Below, in pieces: positions 1-6,249 of a DNA stretch of 11,844 nt. Source of the DNA: CAYXXN01 sp964469055. GTDB taxonomy: Bacteria > Acidobacteriota > Thermoanaerobaculia > Multivoradales > JAHEKO01. The first letter of the stretch is position 1. Every line of letters starts with the position of its first letter. The stretch covers positions 1 through 11,844 of the forward strand of contig CAYXXN010000090.1 in assembly GCA_964469055.1 (NCBI GenBank). Direction: 5' to 3'. The position numbers and the translations under genes were made by a program. The notes beneath the pieces were generated by a model. It searched no databases, had not been told where the DNA came from, and saw only the letters and a program-made list of their open reading frames with translations.

Positions 1-1586
1 AGTACGTCTTCAACCTGATCGACACCCCCGGCCACGTCGACTTCTCCTACGAGGTCTCGCGGAGCCTCGCCGCCTGCGAGGGGGCGCTCCTGGTGGTCGA
101 CGCCTCGCAGGGGGTCGAGGCGCAGACCCTGGCCAACGCCTACCTCGCCGTCGACGGCAACCTCGCCCTGCTCCCGGTCATCAACAAGATCGACCTCCCC
201 TCGGCCGACCCGGACAAGGTGGTCGACCAGATCGAGCAGGTCATCGGGATCGACGCGCACGGCGCCGTTTTGACCTCCGCCAAGAGCGGCGAAGGCATCG
301 CGGAGGTCCTCGAGCGCATCGTCGCCGACATCCCGCCGCCACAGGGCGACCCGGAGGCGCCCTTGAAGGCCCTCCTCTTCGACTCCTGGTACGACCCCTA
401 CCGCGGGGTGGCTTGTCTGGTGCGCGTTCGCGACGGCACGGTAGGGCGCGGCGAGCGCATTCGGCTCATGGCCTCCGGCCGCGTCTACGAGGTCGACGAG
501 CTCGGCGTCTTCCGCCCCAAGCCGCAGACGGTCGAGCGGTTGTCGGTCGGCGAGGTGGGCTACCTCTTCGCCGGCATCAAGGATCTGATCCAGGCGCAGA
601 TCGGCGACACCATCACCCACGACGCGCGGCCGACGACGACGCCCTACCCGGGCTTCCAGGAGATCAAGCCGATGGTCTTCGCCGGCCTCTTCCCGGTTAA
701 GGCCGACGACTACGAGAACGTGCGCGACGCGGTCGAGAAACTGCGCTTGAACGACGCCTCCTTCTCTTTCGAGCCCGAGAGCTCGACGGCTCTGGGCTTC
801 GGCTTCCGCTGCGGCTTCCTCGGGCTCCTCCACATGGAGGTCATCCAGGAGCGTCTGGAGCGCGAGTTCGACCTCGACCTGATCACCACCGCGCCCGGCG
901 TGCGCTACCGGGTCAACACCACGGACGGCGAGCGGCTCGAGATCTCCTCGCCCGCTCAGCTCCCCAACCTCGGCCGCATCGCTTCGATCGAGGAGCCGAC
1001 CATCCGCGCGACGATCGTCACCCGCGCCGACTTCGTGGGCGGCATCCTGGCGCTCTCCCAGGACCGGCGGGGCGAGCAACGAAGCCTCCAGTACCTCGCC
1101 TCCGACCGCGTCTTGATCGAGTACGACTTCCCGCTGGCCGAGGTGATCCACGACTTCTACGACAAGCTGAAGTCGGTGTCGCGCGGCTACGCCTCGTTCG
1201 ACTACGAGCTCGCCGACTATCGCCCGAGCGAGGTCGTCAAGCTCGACATCCTCATCAACGGCGATCCGGTCGACGCCCTCTCGCTCATGGTCCACCGCGA
1301 CAAGGCCTACGCCAAGGGCAAGGCCCTGGTCGACAAGATGAAGGAGCTCATCCCGCGCCAGCTCTTCGAGGTGGTCCTCCAGGCGGCGATCGGCTCGAAG
1401 GTCATCGCCCGCTCGACGGTCAAGGCGCTGCGCAAGGACGTGATCGCCAAGTGCTACGGCGGCGACATCACCCGCAAGCGCAAGCTCCTGGAGAAACAGA
1501 AGGAGGGCAAGAAGCGCATGAAGCAGGTCGGCGCGGTCGAGATCCCGCAGGAGGCCTTCCTGGCGATCTTGCGGGTCGACGAGTGA
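1..1586 (+). CDS. lepA: Elongation factor 4 (LepA/EF-4), 5' end outside the window
   Basis: Ribosome-binding translational GTPase that acts on elongating 70S ribosomes (back-translocation, or help with ribosome biogenesis and stress). The reading frame is open from the window edge, with the first full codon at position 3; comparison with E. coli LepA (599 residues) suggests only about 70 N-terminal residues, with the P-loop and switch I, are missing. Visible are G3 DTPGHVDF (nt 21-44), G4 NKID (183-194) and G5 SAK (276-284). Domain II follows, then the domain with LNDASFSFEPESSTALGFGF and the EF-G-like ERLEREFDLDLITTAP stretch. The LepA-specific C-terminal domain (about nt 1449-1577) has KCYGGDITRKRKLLEKQKEGK and ends with QEAFLAIL; that basic tail distinguishes LepA from EF-G and BipA. 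The internal GTG at 93 is not the real start. The stop overlaps the next gene by four bases, suggesting translational coupling. Identification is near certain. Confidence 0.98.
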   Translation, partial: YVFNLIDTPGHVDFSYEVSRSLAACEGALLVVDASQGVEAQTLANAYLAVDGNLALLPVINKIDLPSADPDKVVDQIEQVIGIDAHGAVLTSAKSGEGIAEVLERIVADIPPPQGDPEAPLKALLFDSWYDPYRGVACLVRVRDGTVGRGERIRLMASGRVYEVDELGVFRPKPQTVERLSVGEVGYLFAGIKDLIQAQIGDTITHDARPTTTPYPGFQEIKPMVFAGLFPVKADDYENVRDAVEKLRLNDASFSFEPESSTALGFGFRCGFLGLLHMEVIQERLEREFDLDLITTAPGVRYRVNTTDGERLEISSPAQLPNLGRIASIEEPTIRATIVTRADFVGGILALSQDRRGEQRSLQYLASDRVLIEYDFPLAEVIHDFYDKLKSVSRGYASFDYELADYRPSEVVKLDILINGDPVDALSLMVHRDKAYAKGKALVDKMKELIPRQLFEVVLQAAIGSKVIARSTVKALRKDVIAKCYGGDITRKRKLLEKQKEGKKRMKQVGAVEIPQEAFLAILRVDE

Positions 1587-2542
1587 GCCCGCGTCTTTTT
1601 CTCGGCCGCGAGGCGGCTTTCCGGCTCCTGGCGGCCGGGCTCGGGCTGCTGCTGGCGTTGGGCCTCGTCGAGGTCGTGCTGCGGGCGGTGGGTGGGAAGT
1701 CGCCGCCGCGGCGACCCACGCGTGTGGCGGAGCGTCACCAGAGTGAGTGGCACGAGCCCGACTTCCGCCGGCCGCCCCGGCCGCGCACGGAGGCGGCCTT
1801 CCGCATCGTGGCGCTCGGCGACTCGTTCACCTGGGGCGCTGGGGTCTATGCCGAGGACGCCTGGCCGGCACGGCTCGAGCGCCTGCTGGCGCGGGCGGAG
1901 CTCGCGAGGCCCGTCGAGGTCGAGACGATCGCCCGGCCGGGCTGGGGCACGGTGCAGGAGGTGGAGGCGCTGCGCCGGCGCGTGGATCGACTCGCCCCGG
2001 ACCTGATCCTCCTCGCCTACGTCTTGAACGACGCCGAGCCTCCGCCAGGCCGACGACACGACGAGCTGCGGGCGCCGCTCGAGCGCCGCAAGCCGAAAGG
2101 GACGAGCCGAGTCCTCGGCCGTGCCAGTCGGCTGTACGCGCTCGCCTGGGAACGTCTGGAGAACACCCGACAGCGCCGAGCCTTCCTCACCCACTACCGG
2201 CTCCTCTACACCCAGCCGGGCTGGAACGCCGCCCGCGCCGCCCTCGATCGATTGCGCGACCTCGCCGCCGAGCGCGGCATCCCGGTCGTCGTCGTCCTCT
2301 TCCCGATCTTCGACGGGCCGCTCGACTCCCGCTACTCGTACCGTTCGCTCAACGAGGTGGTCGGGGCGGAAGCCCGCTGGCGGGGGTTCCGGGTGCTCGA
2401 CCTGCTGCCGGCCTACCGGGGAGTCGACCCCCGCCGGCTCGCCTTGGAGCCTTTCAGCGACGCCCACCCCAACGAGCTCGCGCATCGCATGGCGGCGGAG
2501 GCCCTCCGCGACCACCTGCTCGCGGAGGAGCTCCTGCGCTAA
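1583..2542 (+). CDS. Membrane-anchored SGNH/GDSL-family hydrolase
   Basis: Predicted 319-residue serine esterase or acyl-/acetyl-hydrolase of the SGNH fold, probably working on the outer face of the membrane. A hydrophobic segment at about residues 11-34 looks like an uncleaved signal anchor and is followed by an Arg/Pro-rich linker. The catalytic blocks are all visible: block I GDSFTWG with the nucleophile Ser81, a block II Gly near residue 120 (RPGWGT), block III Asn149 (YVLND), and block V Asp293-x-His295 (SDAHPNE). Substrate cannot be read from sequence; related proteins beside DUF5989 genes are thought to modify surface glycans. The GTG start at 1583 was chosen because it overlaps the lepA stop (GTGA) and directly precedes the hydrophobic anchor; earlier starts in this frame lie inside lepA. 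No clear Shine-Dalgarno is seen, which fits coupling to lepA. The family is secure; the role is not known. Confidence 0.88.
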   Translation: MSPRLFLGREAAFRLLAAGLGLLLALGLVEVVLRAVGGKSPPRRPTRVAERHQSEWHEPDFRRPPRPRTEAAFRIVALGDSFTWGAGVYAEDAWPARLERLLARAELARPVEVETIARPGWGTVQEVEALRRRVDRLAPDLILLAYVLNDAEPPPGRRHDELRAPLERRKPKGTSRVLGRASRLYALAWERLENTRQRRAFLTHYRLLYTQPGWNAARAALDRLRDLAAERGIPVVVVLFPIFDGPLDSRYSYRSLNEVVGAEARWRGFRVLDLLPAYRGVDPRRLALEPFSDAHPNELAHRMAAEALRDHLLAEELLR

Positions 2543-2554
2543 GCTCCGTCCCCC

Positions 2555-2713
2555 ATGGCCGTGGGCTCCTTCCTCGCCGACTTCTGGGGGTTCCTCCGGG
2601 CCCGCAAGAAATGGTGGCTGGTGCCGGTCGCCCTGGTGCTGGTCCTCGTCGGCGTGCTCCTCGTCACCACGGAGAGCTCCGCCCTCGCCCCCTTCATCTA
2701 CGCGCTGTTCTAG
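2555..2713 (+). CDS. DUF5989-type small single-span membrane protein
   Basis: A 52-residue protein starting 12 bases after the SGNH hydrolase stop. It has a short amphipathic N-terminus (SFLADFWGFLRARKKWW), one transmembrane helix at about residues 20-39, and a conserved-looking end SSALAPFIYALF. The xFWxFLxxRKKWW...SALAPFIYxLF pattern matches my memory of the DUF5989 family, whose function is unknown. DUF5989 genes are often found with carbamoyltransferase, SxtJ and SGNH-hydrolase genes, so the SGNH gene immediately upstream supports the assignment. The basic RARKK before the helix suggests a cytoplasmic N-terminus by the positive-inside rule. There is no Shine-Dalgarno close to the ATG; a GGAGGAG lies about 25 bases upstream, inside the SGNH gene, so translation may depend on coupling. 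A GTG at 2561 is an alternative start two codons later. It may act as a membrane partner or scaffold for the hydrolase (inference). Confidence 0.82.
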   Translation: MAVGSFLADFWGFLRARKKWWLVPVALVLVLVGVLLVTTESSALAPFIYALF

Positions 2714-2756
2714 AGCCGGGCGGGGCGGGCTCCGAAACTCGCCCACGCCCGCTGCG

Positions 2757-2762
2757 TAGAAT
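2757..2762 (+). promoter_or_regulatory. Possible -10 element for the DUF885 gene
   Basis: TAGAAT matches the TATAAT consensus at five of six places and lies 37 bases before the DUF885 ATG, in the 86-base gap after the DUF5989 gene. No good -35 hexamer sits 16-18 bases upstream, so this is only a half-site. The gap suggests this gene is not simply part of the lepA operon. Confidence 0.3.
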
Positions 2763-2799
2763 GCCCCGTCCCTCGATGGACCGTCCGGAGGAGAGTCTC

Positions 2800-4623
2800 A
2801 TGCATCGTCTGACCGTCCTGGCCGCCATGCTCGCCCTCGCCGCCCTGCCCGCCGCTGCCGACGACTACGCGACCCAGCGCGCGGCGATCCTGGAGCGCGT
2901 CGAGGGGTTGGCCGCCAACGCCGCCGGCAAGTCCGCCAGCGAACGCCTCGCCGACTTCATCCAGATCTATTTCGACTACGCGATGAACGAGTTCCCGGAG
3001 TTCGCGACCTACATCGGCTACCCCGGGGACCACGGGCGGTGGACGGACAACTCGCTCGCCGCCAATGAGCTGCGCGACGCCGACCTGCGGCGCGCCGTCG
3101 AGGTGCTGCAGACGATCCCGCGCGCCGATCTCGCCGGCGCCGACCGGCTCAACTACGACCTGTTGCTCCAGGATCTCCCGGAACAGGTCGAGGGCCAGCG
3201 CTTCCCGGAGGAGCTCCTGCCGATCACCCAGCTCTCCGGCGTGCAGCAACAGCCGGCCCAGCTCTTCGCCATGATGCCGACCGGCTCGGTCGCCCAAGTC
3301 GAGAACATCCTGTCGCGACTCTCCGGCATCCCGACCTTGATCGCCAACGACATCGAGGCCATGCGACGGGGTCTGGCGGCGGGAGTGACGCCGCCGCAGG
3401 TGACGCTGCGCGACGTGCCAGGGCAGGTCGAGGCCCTGACGCCGGCCGACCCGCTGGCGAGCGCCCTGCTCGTGCCCTTCACGCAGCTCCCCGATTCCCT
3501 CGGCGCGACCGAGTCGGAACGGTTGCGCGGCGCGGCGGTGGCGGCCTACACGGAGAGCGTCGCTCCCGCCTACCGCGAGCTCCACGTCTTCCTGGTCGAG
3601 CAGTACCTGCCCGCCGCCCGCCAGTCGATCGCCGCCGGGGAGCTACCTGACGGCGAGGCCTGGTACGCCTACAACGTGAAGCAGATGACGACGACCGACT
3701 TGACCCCGCAGCAGATCCACGACCTCGGTCTCTCCGAGGTCGCCCGCATCCGCGCCGAGATGGACCGCGTCATCGCCGGATCGGGCTTCAGCGGCGACTT
3801 CGCCGCCTTCACCGAGTTCCTGCGCACCGATCCCCAGTTCTATTACACCAAGCCCGAGGATCTCCTGGCCGGCTATCGCGACATCTCGAAGCGCGCCGAC
3901 CCCGAGCTGATCAAGCTCTTCGGCACCTTGCCGCGGGTGCCGTACGGGGTCACCCCGGTGCCCGACTTCATGGCGCCGTCCCAGACCACCGCCTACTACG
4001 AGCCGGGCAGCCTCGAGGCCGGCCGGCCCGGGCAGTTCTTCGCCAACACCTACAAACTCGACGAGCGGCCCAAGTGGGAGATGGAGGCCTTGACGCTGCA
4101 CGAGGCGGTGCCGGGTCACCACTTGCAGATCTCCCTGCAGCAGGAGGTCGAGGACATGCCCTGGTTCCGGCGCTTCGGCGGCGAGACGGCCTTCTTCGAG
4201 GGCTGGGGCCTCTACGCAGAGAGCCTGGGTACCGAGATGGGGTTCTACAAGGATCCCTACTCGAAGTTCGGCCAGCTCACCTACGAGATCTGGCGCGCCA
4301 TCCGCCTCGTCGTCGACACCGGCATGCACTCCCTCGGCTGGAGCCGTCAGCAGGCCATCGACTACTTCATCGCCAACACCGGCAAGGCCGAGCACGACAT
4401 CGTCGTCGAGGTCGACCGCTACATCGTCTGGCCGGGCCAGGCGCTGGCCTACAAGATCGGCGAGTTGAAGATCAAGGAACTGCGCGCCTACGCCGAGCGC
4501 GAGCTCGGGCCAGCCTTCGACATCCGCTCCTTCCACGACCAGCTGCTGGTCAACGGCGCCGTGCCGCTCTCGGTGCTCGAGACCCACATCCACGAGTGGG
4601 TCGCGGCCGAGAAGGCCGGGTAG
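2800..4623 (+). CDS. Exported DUF885 family zinc-peptidase-like protein
   Basis: A 607-residue protein of the DUF885 family, a group of secreted or periplasmic proteins with a gluzincin-like metallopeptidase signature. Residues 1-20 form a signal peptide (MHRLTVLAAMLALAALPAAA) with likely cleavage after the final Ala; there is no lipobox Cys. The mature N-terminal half is helical and variable. The catalytic signature is HEAVPGHH at residues 434-441, where His434 and Glu435, followed by His440/His441, resemble the metal and catalytic positions. FFEGWGLYAES (Glu467-Gly-Trp) follows, and the family-typical C-terminal block contains RYIVWPGQALAYKIGELKIKEL. Length is normal for the family. The ATG at 2800 was chosen because it begins the signal peptide and has a strong GGAGGAGAG about five bases before it; an in-frame ATG at 2761 would put a charged stretch before the signal. 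Probable role is extracytoplasmic peptide hydrolysis; the substrate is unknown. It converges with the next gene. Confidence 0.93.
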   Translation: MHRLTVLAAMLALAALPAAADDYATQRAAILERVEGLAANAAGKSASERLADFIQIYFDYAMNEFPEFATYIGYPGDHGRWTDNSLAANELRDADLRRAVEVLQTIPRADLAGADRLNYDLLLQDLPEQVEGQRFPEELLPITQLSGVQQQPAQLFAMMPTGSVAQVENILSRLSGIPTLIANDIEAMRRGLAAGVTPPQVTLRDVPGQVEALTPADPLASALLVPFTQLPDSLGATESERLRGAAVAAYTESVAPAYRELHVFLVEQYLPAARQSIAAGELPDGEAWYAYNVKQMTTTDLTPQQIHDLGLSEVARIRAEMDRVIAGSGFSGDFAAFTEFLRTDPQFYYTKPEDLLAGYRDISKRADPELIKLFGTLPRVPYGVTPVPDFMAPSQTTAYYEPGSLEAGRPGQFFANTYKLDERPKWEMEALTLHEAVPGHHLQISLQQEVEDMPWFRRFGGETAFFEGWGLYAESLGTEMGFYKDPYSKFGQLTYEIWRAIRLVVDTGMHSLGWSRQQAIDYFIANTGKAEHDIVVEVDRYIVWPGQALAYKIGELKIKELRAYAERELGPAFDIRSFHDQLLVNGAVPLSVLETHIHEWVAAEKAG

Positions 4624-4631
4624 CGCCTACC
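4619..4631. other. Small symmetric hairpin between convergent genes
   Basis: GGTAG-CGC-CTACC is a perfect five-base stem with a three-base loop. It spans the stop codon of the DUF885 gene and lies four bases beyond the stop codon of the opposing gene. Only 11 bases separate the two stop codons, so the hairpin could serve both strands. There is no T-tract on either side, so it is not a standard intrinsic terminator. Confidence 0.25.
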
Positions 4632-4634
4632 GCG

Positions 4635-5294
4635 TCACTCGACCTCGAACGACATCAGCTCCACGGGCACGGGCACGTCGTCGAGGGTGACCGAGAAGGC
4701 CATCTCCGGAGTGAGGTTCTGGCCGTCGAAGAAGATGCCGGCCGGATCGTTGGAGTACCAGAAGGTGCAGTTGTCGACGTAGACGCTGTTCTGGGTGTGT
4801 CCGCCGGTTTGGTAGGAGCCGTCACCCGCCTCGCCCACGACCGTGGCGGCGAACCAGTACCTGGTGCCGGGCGTCAGCGCCGTCGCTCCCGGCAGCACGG
4901 GCGCTTCGACGAAATCGAGCCCGGCGGGGGCGGGCTGGATCGATCCCGTGGTGGCCAGGACGTTGCCGGCGTCCGGTCCCGGTGGGGTATCGCCCCAGAT
5001 CTCGAACCTTACGGTCGGGGGTGCGCCGCCCTGGGGGACGAAGCCTTCCCTGGTCAGTCCGCCGCCCGGCTCGCCACCCGGCGCCTGGTCCAGCAGCCAC
5101 GTGCCCAGGCTCTGGACGTGGATATCAACGCCCGCCGGGGCGATGAAGCAGTCGGCGTAGACGTAGGTGCCGCCGTTCGGGCTGAGCGGATTCCAGAACG
5201 GTCCCACGTCCGGCGGCTTCTCGATGGTTGTCAGGCCCTGGGCGGCTCCCGCCAGCAGGGTCATCGCGACGACGAAAGCGATCTTGGGCAACAT
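4635..5294 (-). CDS. Small secreted beta-rich protein of unknown function
   Basis: A 219-residue protein with an N-terminal signal peptide (about residues 1-20, MLPKIAFVVAMTLLAGAAQG). I do not recognise a firm family. The mature part looks like an extracellular beta-sandwich: TVRFEIWGDTPPGPDAGNVLATT, then ATALTPGTRYWFAATVV, then a WYSNDPAGIFFDGQ segment. This strand pattern resembles choice-of-anchor type domains (tentative). It has two cysteines, Cys49 (YVYADCF) and Cys176 (VYVDNCTF), in similar contexts, suited to a disulfide. The last residues, PVELMSFEVE, resemble the PVELxSF motif that starts C-terminal domains in other secreted bacterial proteins, but here the protein stops at once. The ATG has a good GGAGG (5300-5304 on the minus strand) five bases upstream, and a well-spaced promoter lies further up. 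It appears to be a single-gene unit. Likely an exported surface or matrix protein (inference). Confidence 0.82.
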   Translation of the reverse strand: MLPKIAFVVAMTLLAGAAQGLTTIEKPPDVGPFWNPLSPNGGTYVYADCFIAPAGVDIHVQSLGTWLLDQAPGGEPGGGLTREGFVPQGGAPPTVRFEIWGDTPPGPDAGNVLATTGSIQPAPAGLDFVEAPVLPGATALTPGTRYWFAATVVGEAGDGSYQTGGHTQNSVYVDNCTFWYSNDPAGIFFDGQNLTPEMAFSVTLDDVPVPVELMSFEVE

Positions 5295-5341
5295 CTCGAC
5301 CTCCAGTGTGGTGGACCGTGGTGCTTCGGTGCCGGGAGCGA

Positions 5342-5370
5342 TTTATAACTCAGCGGGGGTCCTGAGTAAA
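5342..5370 (-). promoter_or_regulatory. Sigma70-like promoter for the secreted-protein gene
   Basis: On the minus strand, TTTACT (plus 5365-5370) is followed by exactly 17 bases and then TATAAA (plus 5342-5347). The -10 has five of six consensus bases and the -35 four of six. It lies in one of the few AT-rich patches in a very GC-rich window, 47 bases before the ATG at 5294, which gives a leader of about 40 bases that includes the GGAGG site. Confidence 0.6.
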
Positions 5371-5447
5371 GAGTTGATTGTTGCCGATCCGTCCAGCACC
5401 ACGCCCACGCTGGCCGTCGCCGCGGCCGCACGTGCCCCCATCGCTCG

Positions 5448-5476
5448 CTGACAACGGCGCCTTGGCGTGGGATACT
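5448..5476 (+). promoter_or_regulatory. Sigma70-like promoter for the histone-tailed SRPBCC gene
   Basis: CTGACA (5448-5453), a 17-base spacer, and GATACT (5471-5476) give five of six and four of six consensus matches at the best spacing. The predicted transcript would start near 5483 and carry AGGAGG (5491-5496) five bases before the GTG start at 5502. It could also drive mutS2 and genes beyond, because the next gap is only 37 bases. Confidence 0.55.
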
Positions 5477-5501
5477 CCCTCCTCGAATCCAGGAGGCGAG
5501 C

Positions 5502-6212
5502 GTGGCCAAGGCGAAGAAAGCGACGGGGAAGCGAGCCGCAGCCCGGAGGGTGGCGTCCAAGAAAGCGGTGGCTGAGGCGAGGCCGAGGAAGGTGGCGGCC
5601 AAGAAGCCAGCGACGCGCGGCAAGGCCGCCCCGAAACCGCCGGTCGAGCCCGAGGCGGAGCGCATCGAGCAGCTGGCCGGGGTCGGCAACGAGACGATCG
5701 CCGAGCGCACCGGCAAGCGCTGGGAGGAGTGGCTGGCGATCCTCGACGACAAGGCGGCGATCGAGCTTCCGCACTCGGCCATCGCGCGCTGGCTGCACAA
5801 CGCCCACGGTCTCGACGGCTGGTGGGCGCAGACGGTGGCCGTCGGCTATGAGCAGGCCCGAGGCCTGCGCGAGCAGCACGAGAAGCTCAGCGGCTTCGAG
5901 ATCAGCAAGAGCCGGACCCTCGCCGCGACCCCCGAGGCCTGCTTCACCGCCTTCAGCAACGGCAAGCAACGCAAGCGCTGGCTGACCGGCGCCGCGGCCC
6001 TCGAGGTGCGCACCGCCCAGAAACCCACCTCCATCCGCTTCTCGTGGGGCGACCGTGGGAGCTGGTTCGAGGCCCGCTTCTACTCCAAGCGCGAGGGTCG
6101 AACCGTGGTCACCATCCAGCACGGCCGCCTCTCCTCGAGCGCCGAGGCCCGGCACATGCAGAGCTGGTGGGGCGAGGCGCTGGAGCGGCTGGCGGTGGTG
6201 GTCGCCGGCTAG
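5502..6212 (+). CDS. Histone H1-like tail fused to DUF4287-like and SRPBCC-like domains
   Basis: A 236-residue protein in three parts. Residues 1-47 are a Lys/Ala/Arg/Pro-rich disordered tail with 11 Lys and 6 Arg (KAKKATGKRAAARR, KKPATRGK), like bacterial histone H1-like tails, so nonspecific nucleic-acid binding is plausible. Residues about 55-122 (TGKRWEEWLAILD...HSAIARWLHNAHGLDGWWAQTVAVGYEQARGLR) resemble DUF4287, a small domain of unknown function. Residues about 131-235 (GFEISKSRTLAATPEACFTAFSN...SIRFSWGDRGSWFEARFYSKREGRTVVTIQHGRL...WWGEALERLA) read as a START/SRPBCC (AHSA1-like) ligand-binding fold. GTG at 5502 is chosen for its AGGAGG, five bases upstream. It is divergent from the secreted-protein gene and 37 bases before mutS2, possibly co-transcribed with it. 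The ligand and the role of the tail are unknown; the domain calls are from recognition and have not been searched. Confidence 0.85.
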   Translation: MAKAKKATGKRAAARRVASKKAVAEARPRKVAAKKPATRGKAAPKPPVEPEAERIEQLAGVGNETIAERTGKRWEEWLAILDDKAAIELPHSAIARWLHNAHGLDGWWAQTVAVGYEQARGLREQHEKLSGFEISKSRTLAATPEACFTAFSNGKQRKRWLTGAAALEVRTAQKPTSIRFSWGDRGSWFEARFYSKREGRTVVTIQHGRLSSSAEARHMQSWWGEALERLAVVVAG

Positions 6213-6218
6213 GGGAGC

Positions 6219-6232
6219 CCGGGCGCGCCCGG
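6219..6232. repeat. 14-base GC palindrome upstream of mutS2
   Basis: CCGGGCGCGCCCGG is a perfect palindrome in the 37-base gap before mutS2. It has no spacer, so as RNA it would form only a poor hairpin. It could be a protein site, or chance in DNA this rich in G and C. No AT-rich promoter element and no strong Shine-Dalgarno are seen in this gap. Confidence 0.3.
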
Positions 6233-6249
6233 CCGGGCGGGGTAGCTGC

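Noticed and set aside
2526..2535. AGGAGCTCCT palindrome at the SGNH gene end
   Set aside because: It lies inside a run of Glu-Glu-Leu-Leu codons that makes such a palindrome by chance, and it has no loop or T-tract.
1454..2746. A 430-codon open frame on the minus strand opposite the lepA end and the SGNH gene
   Set aside because: Its composition is Arg/Gly/Glu-rich without domain logic. It mirrors two well-supported plus-strand genes, as expected in high-GC DNA.
1747..2799. A long N-terminal extension of the DUF885 frame reaching back into the SGNH gene
   Set aside because: The signal peptide and GGAGGAGAG place the start at 2800. The upstream part is low-complexity out-of-frame translation of the SGNH and DUF5989 genes.
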